Positions 8,272 through 16,700 of a stretch of DNA of 64,000 nucleotides are shown piece after piece. The DNA lies in NCBI RefSeq assembly GCF_030056665.1, contig NZ_JASHIG010000010.1, one strand, 5' to 3'. Origin of the DNA: Flectobacillus roseus. GTDB lineage: Bacteria > Bacteroidota > Bacteroidia > Cytophagales > Spirosomataceae. Below the pieces are notes generated by a model. The model did no database searches, had not been told where the DNA came from, and saw only the letters and a list, made by a program, of their open reading frames with translations. Made by a program: the position numbers and the translations under genes. Positions within the stretch are counted from its first letter, which is position 1; every line of letters begins with the position of its first letter.

Positions 8272-9411
8272 TTATGCGATTACTTTCAACGTGTTTTTCA
8301 CGAAATCTACTTTTTCTTTCAGTTTTGCTAGGTCATTTTCTACAACAGTAACGTGTCCCATTTTGCGGAATGGCTTTGTTGTAGTTTTACCATATAAAAA
8401 TGGATACACGCCTGCAACATTCAAAACGTCGGACATACCTTCATATAGAGCGTCGCCCGAATAACCATCTTCGCCTAAAAGATTTACCATAGCAGCAGTG
8501 CTATGAGCAGTAGTATCACCAAGTGGCAATCCTAAAACTGCACGTAGATGTTGCTCAAACTGCGAAGTATGATTGGCTCGAATCGTGTGGTGACCACTGT
8601 TGTGAGTACGAGGAGCTACTTCGTTGATTAGTACTTCTCCATCTTTTGTCAAAAATAGTTCGACTGCAAGTAATCCTACAATCCCTAACTTTTCGGCAGT
8701 TTCTATGGCAATCGCTTTTGCTTTTTCGCTAATTTCTTCCGAAACGTCTGCTGGAGCGAAAAGATACTCAACCAAATTGTGAACAGGATGGAACACACAC
8801 TCTACCGTAGGGAAGGTTTTACATTCACCTTGTTCATTACGAGCAACGATAACAGCGATTTCTTTTGCAAAGTCTACAGCTTTTTCTAAAAGACTCGGTT
8901 CTGTAAAGGCAAGGTGCACATCCTCGGCTGAGCTGATGCGCTGAACGCCTTTCCCATCGTATCCACCACGCCCTAGTTTATTGAACGCTGGTAAGAAATC
9001 AACATTGGCTGCAACAGCTTCGGCATTGTCGGTCAAGACAAAGTCGGCTGTTGGTAATTGATGATCACGATAGAACTGCTTCTGGATACGTTTATCTTGA
9101 ATCAACTCTAATACTTCTGGTTGAGGGAATACCTTCTTACCTTCAGACTGAAGTTTTTTCAAAGCATCGAGATTGACATTTTCGATTTCGATGGTTATTA
9201 CTTCACAGTCTTGACCGAAAGCATATACGGTATCAAAATCCAAGAATGAACCACAGACAAACTCAGGTGCAATTTTAGCACATGGAGCGTTGGGATCTGG
9301 ATCGAGCGCCTTCACATGGATGTCTAAATCGATAGCAGCTTGGAGCATCATACGGCCTAACTGGCCACCGCCTAAAAGGCCTAATTTGAAATTTTTCGAG
9401 AATACTGGCAT
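8272..9411 (-). CDS. purK: 5-(carboxyamino)imidazole ribonucleotide synthase
   Basis: PurK uses ATP and bicarbonate to make N5-CAIR from AIR. It is an ATP-grasp enzyme with an N-terminal G-G-G-Q-L-G-R-M nucleotide fold, the G-R-G-G-Y-D-G-K-G loop in the middle and E-V-A-P-R-T-H-N-S-G-H-H near residue 265. The open frame begins at a GTG at 9423, but the ATG at 9411 (protein start M-P-V-F-S-K-N) is preferred, giving 379 residues, a normal length. It is the first gene of the purK-purE operon, with a TAATTTTG box at 9453-9460 as the likely promoter. Confidence 0.96.
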   Translation of the reverse strand: MPVFSKNFKLGLLGGGQLGRMMLQAAIDLDIHVKALDPDPNAPCAKIAPEFVCGSFLDFDTVYAFGQDCEVITIEIENVNLDALKKLQSEGKKVFPQPEVLELIQDKRIQKQFYRDHQLPTADFVLTDNAEAVAANVDFLPAFNKLGRGGYDGKGVQRISSAEDVHLAFTEPSLLEKAVDFAKEIAVIVARNEQGECKTFPTVECVFHPVHNLVEYLFAPADVSEEISEKAKAIAIETAEKLGIVGLLAVELFLTKDGEVLINEVAPRTHNSGHHTIRANHTSQFEQHLRAVLGLPLGDTTAHSTAAMVNLLGEDGYSGDALYEGMSDVLNVAGVYPFLYGKTTTKPFRKMGHVTVVENDLAKLKEKVDFVKNTLKVIA

Positions 9412-9452
9412 GATTTGTAGCACGAAATCAAGAATCGTGTTTATTTATACCC

Positions 9453-9460
9453 CAAAATTA
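9453..9460 (-). promoter_or_regulatory. -7 box candidate for purK
   Basis: On the minus strand this reads TAATTTTG, matching the Bacteroidota TAnnTTTG consensus, about 40 bases before the purK ATG. I cannot see a convincing -33 TTTG. Confidence 0.4.
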
Positions 9461-9482
9461 CTGCTAAATATTGAAAGGTTAT

Positions 9483-9490
9483 TAAATTTG
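9483..9490 (+). promoter_or_regulatory. -7 box candidate for the DUF6580 gene
   Basis: TAAATTTG on the plus strand matches the Bacteroidota -7 consensus and lies 25 bases before the ATG at 9515. It is back to back with the purK box, giving a compact divergent promoter region. Confidence 0.4.
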
Positions 9491-9514
9491 TTGTGTATCA
9501 AATCAAGACATTTC

Positions 9515-10075
9515 ATGAAAAATTCAATAAACCTTCGTTTTGGGGTAATCGTGGGAATGATTACAGTAGCTGCGTTGAGTCGTTTTTTATTTTTAACCCC
9601 TTCTTTAGCCAACTTTTCTCCAGTAGGAGCGATGGCACTTTTTGGAGGCGCGTACTTCGCTAACAAACGTTGGTCGTATGCTATTCCTATGTTGGCATTG
9701 TGGCTTTCAAACTTGGTGTTGAACAATGTTGTTTACAAAGAATATTATCCAACTTTCTCTTTTGGAATTGAGCCTGGTGTATTTGTAAGTTTTGCAGTAA
9801 TGGTAACAGTTGGTATTCTTCTTTTGAAAAAAGTAACTGCACAAAATGTATTATTCGCTAATTTGTTGGGAACGCTTGCTTTTTTCTTAGTTTCTAACTT
9901 TTTTGTTTGGACTGAAGGCAAGCTTTATACACAAGATATGAATGGTTTGGCATTGTCTTACGCAAATGCAATTCCATACGTAAAAAATACTTTGATGAGT
10001 AACCTTTTGTTTTCAGCTGTAATGTTTGGTGCTTTTGAGGCGGCTAAACGTCAGGTTCGTGCATTGGCTTACTAA
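9515..10075 (+). CDS. Multi-pass membrane protein, DUF6580-like
   Basis: The open frame extends back to 9290 through the purK coding region and the divergent promoters, so the start is taken at the ATG at 9515, giving 186 residues. The protein is almost entirely hydrophobic, with about five to six membrane segments, and has a conserved N-terminal stretch S-R-F-L-F and N-F-S-P-V-G-A-M-A-L-F-G-G. This pattern matches the DUF6580 family, which resembles the substrate-binding subunits of ECF-type transporters. The substrate is unknown. It is transcribed divergently from purK and ends before a strong terminator. Confidence 0.75.
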   Translation: MKNSINLRFGVIVGMITVAALSRFLFLTPSLANFSPVGAMALFGGAYFANKRWSYAIPMLALWLSNLVLNNVVYKEYYPTFSFGIEPGVFVSFAVMVTVGILLLKKVTAQNVLFANLLGTLAFFLVSNFFVWTEGKLYTQDMNGLALSYANAIPYVKNTLMSNLLFSAVMFGAFEAAKRQVRALAY

Positions 10076-10106
10076 AGTACTTTCGCAAGAGGAGCCACCT
10101 TCTAAT

Positions 10107-10252
10107 TAGTGAATTGCGATTTAGTAATTATTTTTAAATCTATATTTCATGAGTAGAGACGCAGTGCTTTGCGTCTAAATATGTACTCTTCCGAAGTAAA
10201 GTATCAAAAAAAAGCGGTCGAAAAATCATTTTCGACCGCTTTTTTTTGATAC
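10107..10252. repeat. Composite intergenic repeat, copy 1 (palindrome plus terminator)
   Basis: The block has a GTGAATTGCGATTTAGTAATT lead-like segment, then a TAGAGACGCA...TGCGTCTA palindrome (10154-10177), then a hairpin terminator containing GCGGTCG. The same order recurs after purN, after the hydroxylase gene and after aroA. Confidence 0.7.
10201..10252. terminator. 24-bp perfect hairpin terminator
   Basis: Arms 10201-10224 and 10229-10252 pair perfectly around a 4-nt loop. The core is GCGGTCGAAAA, flanked by eight A/T pairs and a GTATC end. Poly-T on either strand makes it bidirectional. It ends the DUF6580 transcript. Confidence 0.85.
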
Positions 10253-10646
10253 AATATGTCAGCATAATACATTAGTAGATTTAACGAATAATCGCTCAAT
10301 CACAAATCACTAAATTTGGTATGATACCTGAAAAATAAAGGGCTACCAAAGTAGCCCCATCGATAGGTTAGAAGTAAGCAATTTTTTATACATTAAGCGG
10401 TGTAATGTCTGAAAACGAATAAGAAATACAAGGGTTCTGGCTATTACGCTGTCAATCTAAGAGAGCTGGATTTTTTCCACAAAGCAAATCATCCTTGTAT
10501 TTAGCCCATTCAATGATAACTTTAATAGAGGTGCATATTGTGTGTTAGAACCTCTTTAGGTGTAATATCTTTGTAGGTAAAATGATGAAATGTTAAAATT
10601 TATTTAGTAAGACAATATTTTCAAAAAAGGTTTAAAAATATAAAAC
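10253..10646. other. Gene-free stretch before the META-like lipoprotein
   Basis: About 390 bases without a supported gene. There is a small GGGCTAC/GTAGCCC hairpin at 10340-10357 and otherwise AT-rich sequence. Confidence 0.5.
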
Positions 10647-11219
10647 TTAATTTTTGATATAAATTAAATACCTTCCACCATTTCTAGAGGGTTGATTATC
10701 AGTCTTGAAGTCTCCAAGATGTAAGTACGTTTTTCCGTCAGTATCTTTAAATATTTTAAAATCTTTTGTGGCGTTTAAGAGCGTGAAATATCTCAACTCG
10801 CAATTCATCAAATCTTCTGGTCCTGCCATTTTAGTACTTCCTAATTGTGTTATAGCAGCTTTCCCAATCTGAGTATTCTCATCAAAAGATAGTATTTTCA
10901 GTCCACCAAAAATCGAATTAACGGCTGATTTGCCGTTGATGACAAATGTGTCTGTGGTATTGTCGACTAGTTGATTGGTAATGTTTAGTGTAATGTCATG
11001 CGACATTTTACTAGATGAACACGGTTGATCGATCACATCGCCAAGGAAGACATATTTGAGTGTCCACGTGCCTTTTAGGCTATCCAAATTACCGATATTT
11101 CCTTTGGCAGAGGCATCATTTTCGATAGGATGACAAGCACTTGCACCAATCATAAAAAGCAAAAATAGAAGTCCAATTTTCATAAATTTTACAGTTAACG
11201 AGTTTAGAATCTTTTTCAT
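10647..11219 (-). CDS. META-like lipoprotein
   Basis: This is a 190-residue protein with a type II signal peptide; the lipobox G-A-S-A-C puts the lipidated Cys at residue 29. An internal ATG at 11183 would give a shorter, equally good signal peptide with Cys17. The mature part opens with L-D-S-L-K-G-T-W-T-L-K-Y, the usual beginning of META/HslJ-type or lipocalin-like domains, followed by alternating beta strands and a conserved-looking T-Y-L-H-L-G-D. It is likely held in the outer membrane. It stands alone between terminators, upstream of and divergent from purN. The role is unknown. Confidence 0.65.
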   Translation of the reverse strand: MKKILNSLTVKFMKIGLLFLLFMIGASACHPIENDASAKGNIGNLDSLKGTWTLKYVFLGDVIDQPCSSSKMSHDITLNITNQLVDNTTDTFVINGKSAVNSIFGGLKILSFDENTQIGKAAITQLGSTKMAGPEDLMNCELRYFTLLNATKDFKIFKDTDGKTYLHLGDFKTDNQPSRNGGRYLIYIKN

Positions 11220-11267
11220 TTTTGAATAAAGAGTACAAATGCAGTAGTATGGTTGGAACGTATCCTA

Positions 11268-11275
11268 TAAATTTG
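11268..11275 (+). promoter_or_regulatory. -7 box candidate for purN
   Basis: TAAATTTG, 36 bases before the TTG start of purN, matches TAnnTTTG. No -33 element at the right spacing is evident. Confidence 0.4.
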
Positions 11276-11310
11276 TAAAAAAATGTAGAATAAAACTCCC
11301 TCAAAAAATT

Positions 11311-11880
11311 TTGAAAAATCTTGCCGTATTTGCCTCTGGATCAGGCTCGAATGCCGAGCGTTTGGTTGAATATTTTAAAGATTCAGATTTGGCTCAAGTC
11401 AAATTGATTCTTTGTAACAATCCTTCTGCTGGTGTAATCCAACGTGCCGAACGTTTGAATATTCCTTTGGTATTGTTTAATAGAAGCGAATTTAAGTCAG
11501 ATAAGATTGTAGACTTATTGAAAGAAAATGAAATTGATTGGGTAGTTTTAGCAGGTTTCTTGTGGTTGATTCCTTCGAATTTGGTAGCGGCATTTCCTAA
11601 CAAAATCATCAATATTCATCCTGCCTTATTACCTAAATTTGGAGGAAAAGGCATGTATGGACATTTTGTTCACGAAGCTGTGGTGGAAAATAAAGAAACC
11701 GAATCGGGTATTACGATTCACTTTGTGAACGAACATTATGATGAAGGAGCTATTATTTTTCAAGCATCATATCCCGTAACTCCTACCGATACTCCTGAAG
11801 ATGTAGCTAAAAAAGGACAAGTGTTAGAGCATAAGCACTTCCCTGAAGTGGTAGAAAAATTGCTGAAAGAAGAGATTTAA
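11311..11880 (+). CDS. purN: Phosphoribosylglycinamide formyltransferase
   Basis: PurN transfers a formyl group from 10-formyl-tetrahydrofolate to GAR in purine synthesis. The 189-residue protein starts like its relatives (M-K-N-L-A-V-F-A-S-G-S-G-S-N), but the codon is TTG: the only nearby upstream ATG, at 11283, is followed at once by a stop. The catalytic triad Asn101, His103 (N-I-H-P-A-L-L-P-K-F) and Asp144 (H-Y-D-E-G-A) is complete. It is not in an operon with purEK, which lie 2 kb away on the other strand. Confidence 0.95.
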   Translation: MKNLAVFASGSGSNAERLVEYFKDSDLAQVKLILCNNPSAGVIQRAERLNIPLVLFNRSEFKSDKIVDLLKENEIDWVVLAGFLWLIPSNLVAAFPNKIINIHPALLPKFGGKGMYGHFVHEAVVENKETESGITIHFVNEHYDEGAIIFQASYPVTPTDTPEDVAKKGQVLEHKHFPEVVEKLLKEEI

Positions 11881-11904
11881 GACGCAAGGCTTCGTTCTTA
11901 CCTA

Positions 11905-12056
11905 TTTAGTGAATTGAGATTGAGTGAATGAGTGATTATTTTAAAATTGTATTCTAGTAGTAGAGACGCAATGATTATGTCTTAAGCCGAGTCAGATATA
12001 GCATAGTAGTATCAAAAAAGCGTTTGGGAAATATTTCCCAAACGCTTTTTTGATAC
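11905..12056. repeat. Composite intergenic repeat, copy 2
   Basis: Directly after purN the block shows a GTGAATTGAGATTGAGTGA-type segment, a TAGAGACGCA core at 11961-11983 whose second arm has decayed to ATGTCTTA, and a terminal palindrome with GTATC ends like copy 1. Confidence 0.65.
12009..12056. terminator. 48-bp perfect palindrome terminator
   Basis: Arms 12009-12032 and 12033-12056 are exact reverse complements; the core is GCGTTTGGGAAAT and each end reads GTATC plus an A- or T-run. It lies between purN and the convergent efflux gene and should act on both strands. Confidence 0.85.
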
Positions 12057-12094
12057 ATGGAGTATAGTCCTAATTCTAAAACTCAGACCTTACA

Positions 12095-13537
12095 TTATTT
12101 CCAGCCGCCACCTAATGCTCTGTATAGTCCAACTACGGCATTGTATTGTTTTTTCTTCACATTGATTAGCTCAATTTGTGACTGTAAGGCATTTTTTTGA
12201 GCGGTAATTACCTCCAAATACGTAGCACGACCCGAACGGAAAAGGTCGGTTGAAATTCCAATCGAATTTTTTAGCGTGTTTACTTCCTCTGACTTTAATT
12301 TATAAATATCAGCGTTGGTTTTTATCAAATAAAGGTAATTGTAAACTTCAGTAAAGGCGTTTACAATACTTTTTTGGTAGCCGATATAAGCAGTTTTTTG
12401 TTCGGCACGTGATGCCATCAAGTCTGCCGCTAAGGCCCTTCTATTGGCAATCGGTGCCATTAAACTTCCTGCAAGACCGTATGCTGCTGAGGCTGGATTC
12501 AGTAACAGTAATGCTTTAAAAGACTGTAAGCCTAAATTAGCATTAATGTTGAAAGAAGGATAAAATGCAGCTTTTGCTGTAAATAAATCAGCATTGCGTG
12601 CTTGCAGTTCTAATTCAGCTTGACGAATGTCTGGTCTGTTTGTGAGTAATCCCGAAGGTACTCCAGCCGAGAGTGTAGGAGGAATAACTTTTTCCCAAGC
12701 AAACTTTGGTCGTTTGATCGGCTGTGGATAACGACCCATCAAAAAGTTGATTCTACTCTCATTCTGAATAATTTGCTGATTTACTTCCACTTTCATAGCA
12801 GTGGAGCTGAGTAATTGGGCTTTTAGTAATTCTACCCCTAGTTGATTGGCTTCACCCGCTTGTTTCATTACTCTGACAATGTCGAGCGAAAACTGTTGTA
12901 GTTTAATGTTTTCTTCTAAAAAGTCTAACTCATTATCTAAAATCAAAAGTTCGAAATAGGCATCTGCAATTTCGGCTACTATTTGAGTTTGTACTAAGTT
13001 TTTTCCAAATTCAGAAGAAAGGAATCGGGCTAGTGCTGCCTTCTTTTGACTTTTGAGTTTTCCCCAAACATCTACTTCCCATGAAGATTGCAATCCTAAC
13101 ATATAATCTGGAATGAAAGGTTGTGGGATGCTTTGTTTGTCATTTAGGTTAGTCGAAAATTGCGTGTCATAATTCCCAACTCCATCGATGGTATAATCTC
13201 CAAACTTTTTTCCACCTGCAACAACGCCAGCGCTTACTTCTGGAATCCCCAATCCTCGACTGAAACGAATTCCTGCACGTGCTACTTCTACTCGTTGCAT
13301 TGCTACTTGCAAGTCAAAGTTATTATTCAGAGCCGTATCAATCAGAGCTGATAGCGTGCTGTCAGCAAAAAATGTCCCAATATTGGGAATCTCTTTTTGA
13401 GTTGAGTCTGAATAACTAGTAAAAGTACTTGATGCCACCAGTAAAGGCTTGTTTTGTGGCACTTCAGGTTTGATTTTACAGGCCCCTAGTCCTAGTACTA
13501 CCAGAGCCAATAAAAGACCTTTTTTATATCTAAACAT
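12095..13537 (-). CDS. Outer-membrane efflux lipoprotein of the RND system (TolC/OprM family)
   Basis: This outer-membrane channel of a tripartite drug efflux pump has about 480 residues. The open frame starts at TTG 13549; the ATG at 13537 gives a compact type II signal peptide with lipobox L-G-A-C (Cys20). The body has the two long helical OEP repeats of this family, and the second ends in G-L-Y-R-A-L-G-G-G-W. Its start overlaps the 3' end of the pump gene by 8 bases, so it is translationally coupled as the last gene of the adaptor-pump-channel operon. Cargo cannot be read from the sequence. Confidence 0.93.
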   Translation of the reverse strand: MFRYKKGLLLALVVLGLGACKIKPEVPQNKPLLVASSTFTSYSDSTQKEIPNIGTFFADSTLSALIDTALNNNFDLQVAMQRVEVARAGIRFSRGLGIPEVSAGVVAGGKKFGDYTIDGVGNYDTQFSTNLNDKQSIPQPFIPDYMLGLQSSWEVDVWGKLKSQKKAALARFLSSEFGKNLVQTQIVAEIADAYFELLILDNELDFLEENIKLQQFSLDIVRVMKQAGEANQLGVELLKAQLLSSTAMKVEVNQQIIQNESRINFLMGRYPQPIKRPKFAWEKVIPPTLSAGVPSGLLTNRPDIRQAELELQARNADLFTAKAAFYPSFNINANLGLQSFKALLLLNPASAAYGLAGSLMAPIANRRALAADLMASRAEQKTAYIGYQKSIVNAFTEVYNYLYLIKTNADIYKLKSEEVNTLKNSIGISTDLFRSGRATYLEVITAQKNALQSQIELINVKKKQYNAVVGLYRALGGGWK

Positions 13538-16500
13538 AAGCTTCTTCAATTTTTTTGTTGTTTTTGGACTTCTTTTTACTCGCTAAACTGGCAAAGAGTA
13601 CATAAAGCCCAGGGATAATCACAATACCGAAAACAGTACCGAAAAGCATTCCGCCTGCCGCTGCTGTACCAATAGTTCTGTTACCAATAGCACCAGCTCC
13701 TGAAGCCGACATAAGGGGTAACAATCCTGCTATAAAGGCAAAGGAGGTCATCAAAATTGGACGGAAACGGGCAATAGCACCTGAAATGGCTGCTCGGACG
13801 ATGGTTCGTCCCTGAGATTGTTCGTGCATCGCAAACTCCACAATCAAAATAGCGTTTTTACCCAATAAACCTATCAACATGACCATGGCAACTTGGGCAT
13901 AAATATTGTTTTCAAGACCAAAAATGTACAAGAAAAACAATGAGCCAAAAATCCCAATAGGCAAAGAAATCAATACTGCAAGAGGAAGGATAAAGCTTTC
14001 ATATTGTGCTGAAAGCAATAAATACACAAACAACAAACAAATTAAGAATACATAAATTACTTGGTTACCAGACAAAACCTCTTCACGTGTCATACCTGAC
14101 CATTCGTAAGTATAGCCACGAGGAAGTTTAGCTTTTGCCACTTCTTTGATAGCTTTGATGGCGTCACCTGTACTGTAGCCTGGAGCAGGCTCACCATTGA
14201 GCATTGCCGAAAAATACATATTATATCGTGTCAATTGCTCTGGACCGTACACGCGCTCGATTCTACTAAAAATAGCATAAGGTACCATTTCTCCATTCTT
14301 GTTTTTGATACGCAACTTCATAATGTCCTCAGGCTGTGCTCTAAACTTGGGGTCAGACTGAACCATTACCTTGTACATTTGTCCATATGTAATAAAGTTG
14401 GTCGCATAAAAACTACCAATCAATGATTGGAGGTTACTCATGGCATTGTCTACTGAGATACCTTTTTTGGCCGCTAAATCCTGGTCAACATGAATGAGAT
14501 ATTGAGGGAAGTTAGGGTTAAAACTTGAAAACACGTTCTTAATTTCAGGACGTTTTTGGAGTTCTTCCATAAACTCATCCGCTACTTTGGCAATATTCTG
14601 AAGATTACCTGTGCCCGTTTTATCTAATAAACGCATTTCGAAACCACTGGCATTTCCAAAGCCCGGTACAGCAGGAGGAGGGAAGAATTGAATATCGGCG
14701 CCTTTAATATGTTTTGTTTTAGCAATTAACTCATCAATCAATTTATTTGCGGTGGCCTTTCTTTCTTCCCAAGGTTTAAGGTTGATAGTACTCATACCAA
14801 ATGATGCACCAACGCCGTCGGTCATCATACTAAAACCTGATAAGCTTGATATTGAAGATACCTCTGGTAGGGTTTGAGCTATCTTATCGATTTGGTTCAT
14901 AACCTCTTCTGTTCGCTCAAGGGTAGCGCCTACAGGCGTGGTTACACTAGCATAGATAGTTCCTTGGTCTTCGGTAGGAATAAAACTAGTAGGTAAGATA
15001 CTGGCTACACCCCATGAACCAATACTAAATGCGATTAGTACTCCCAACGTAACTAATTTACGATTGACGATTGCTTTGAGCAATGAGCCATAACGACCTG
15101 TAAGTCGGTTGAATTGATGGTTGAAAGCATCAAAAAAACGAGTTACAAGGTTTTGCTTTTTCTCACCATGATGAGGATTTTGTAAAATTAGTGCACATAA
15201 AGCTGGTGTGAGCGTAAGGGCATTGACCCCCGAAATGACAATCGCAATAGCCATAGTCACCGAAAATTGTCGGTAGAATACACCAACAGGACCATCCAAA
15301 AATGCTACAGGAATAAATACCGCCGACATGACCAAGGTGATAGCGATAATAGCACTACTGATTTCGTTGATAGACTCGATGGTGGCAAGCTTGGCGCTCA
15401 AATGTTTTTCCTCCATTTTGGCATGGACAGACTCCACCACTACAATGGCATCGTCGACTACAATACCAATTGCCAATACCAATGCGAATAAAGTAAGTAG
15501 GTTAATCGAAAAGCCAAACAACTGCATGAAGGCAAATGTACCAATCAAGGATACAGGTACAGCAAACACAGGAATCAAGGTAGAACGAACATCTTGCAAG
15601 AATAAGAATACTACAATAGCTACCAAGATAAATGCTTCAAACAAGGTTTTGACTACTTCATGAATCGAGGCGTCTAAGAATCTGGATACGTCATAACTTA
15701 GCGTATAAGTCATGCCAGGAGGGAATGAGGTTTCTTTCAAAAACTCCAAGCGAGATTTAATATCTGCAATAACCTGACTTGCATTCGAGCCTGGGCGCTG
15801 TTTGAGTACGATAGCTGCCGATGGCTTTCCATTTTCTTTTGAAAGTACATCATAATCCAATGAGCCAAATTCAATATCGGCAACATCTTTCAAACGAAGC
15901 ATTTCTCCACTATCCGTTACTTTGATTACCACGTTTTCATACTGCTCTTTTTGGGTCATTTTACCCGTATAGCGCAATACATACTGAAGTGATTGTGCCT
16001 GACGACCAGAGCTTTCCCCGATTTTACCCGGGGCTGCTTCTACGTTTTGCTCACGAAGTGCTTTGATAACATCTTCTGCCGAAAGTTGATAGGCATCCAA
16101 ACGCCCTGGCTTAAGCCATACACGCATTGCATATTCTCGCGAACCCATGATGTCGACAAAGCCTACACCATTGATACGCTTTAATTCTGCCAATACGTTG
16201 ATGTCGGCAAAGTTGTAAATAAATTTTTCGTCGAGAGTTGTATCTTCGCTAATCAAGTTGATGTAAAGAAGCATACTGTTTACTTCTTTTTCGGTCACAA
16301 CACCAGCTTTGATTACTTCTTCGGGCAACTCATCAAGCACAGTCGTCGCGCGGTTTTGTACGTTTACTGCCGCTACGTCGGGATCGGTACCAACTTCGAA
16401 ATATACTTGAATAATACTTGTACCGTCGTTACCCGATACCGAGGTCATGTAGGTCATGCCGGGCACACCATTGATGGCTCGTTCGAGGGGAGTCACCACC

Positions 16501-16679
16501 GCTTTGGCACAAACTTCGGCGTTGGCACCTGTATATTTGGTTGTAACAGTAACTGCTGGAGGAGCAATATCTGGATATTGCGTCACAGGAAGGCTAGTCA
16601 TTGATAATAAACCCAAAATCACAATGAAGATGGATATAACCAACGATAGCACGGGTCTATTGATGAAACTACTAAACAT
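13530..16679 (-). CDS. RND multidrug efflux pump, HAE1 family (AcrB/MexB-like)
   Basis: This is the inner-membrane proton-driven exporter of hydrophobic or amphiphilic compounds. At 1049 residues it has the full AcrB-type length, with 12 expected membrane segments and two large periplasmic loops. The proton-relay pair Asp409-Asp410 (G-I-V-V-D-D-A-I-V-V-V-E) and the G-L-L-G-K-N-A-I-L Lys are present. The N-terminal S-S-F-I-N-R-P-V and the Q-Y-P-D-I-A-P-P motif are typical of HAE1 pumps. It sits between its adaptor (21 bp upstream) and outer-membrane partner. Substrate range is unknown. Confidence 0.95.
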   Translation of the reverse strand: MFSSFINRPVLSLVISIFIVILGLLSMTSLPVTQYPDIAPPAVTVTTKYTGANAEVCAKAVVTPLERAINGVPGMTYMTSVSGNDGTSIIQVYFEVGTDPDVAAVNVQNRATTVLDELPEEVIKAGVVTEKEVNSMLLYINLISEDTTLDEKFIYNFADINVLAELKRINGVGFVDIMGSREYAMRVWLKPGRLDAYQLSAEDVIKALREQNVEAAPGKIGESSGRQAQSLQYVLRYTGKMTQKEQYENVVIKVTDSGEMLRLKDVADIEFGSLDYDVLSKENGKPSAAIVLKQRPGSNASQVIADIKSRLEFLKETSFPPGMTYTLSYDVSRFLDASIHEVVKTLFEAFILVAIVVFLFLQDVRSTLIPVFAVPVSLIGTFAFMQLFGFSINLLTLFALVLAIGIVVDDAIVVVESVHAKMEEKHLSAKLATIESINEISSAIIAITLVMSAVFIPVAFLDGPVGVFYRQFSVTMAIAIVISGVNALTLTPALCALILQNPHHGEKKQNLVTRFFDAFNHQFNRLTGRYGSLLKAIVNRKLVTLGVLIAFSIGSWGVASILPTSFIPTEDQGTIYASVTTPVGATLERTEEVMNQIDKIAQTLPEVSSISSLSGFSMMTDGVGASFGMSTINLKPWEERKATANKLIDELIAKTKHIKGADIQFFPPPAVPGFGNASGFEMRLLDKTGTGNLQNIAKVADEFMEELQKRPEIKNVFSSFNPNFPQYLIHVDQDLAAKKGISVDNAMSNLQSLIGSFYATNFITYGQMYKVMVQSDPKFRAQPEDIMKLRIKNKNGEMVPYAIFSRIERVYGPEQLTRYNMYFSAMLNGEPAPGYSTGDAIKAIKEVAKAKLPRGYTYEWSGMTREEVLSGNQVIYVFLICLLFVYLLLSAQYESFILPLAVLISLPIGIFGSLFFLYIFGLENNIYAQVAMVMLIGLLGKNAILIVEFAMHEQSQGRTIVRAAISGAIARFRPILMTSFAFIAGLLPLMSASGAGAIGNRTIGTAAAGGMLFGTVFGIVIIPGLYVLFASLASKKKSKNNKKIEEAYV

Positions 16680-16700
16680 AGTGAAAAATCTTAGGGTCTA

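Noticed and set aside
9290..9514. N-terminal extension of the DUF6580 frame through purK
   Set aside because: It overlaps purK antisense and both promoter boxes; the ATG at 9515 gives the family's normal start.
10452..10535. Minus-strand stretch translating as W-A-K-Y-K-D-D-L-L-C-G-K-N-P-A, slightly like a recombinase N-terminal segment
   Set aside because: It has only about 30 codons without a start, with stops on both sides and no catalytic motifs nearby.
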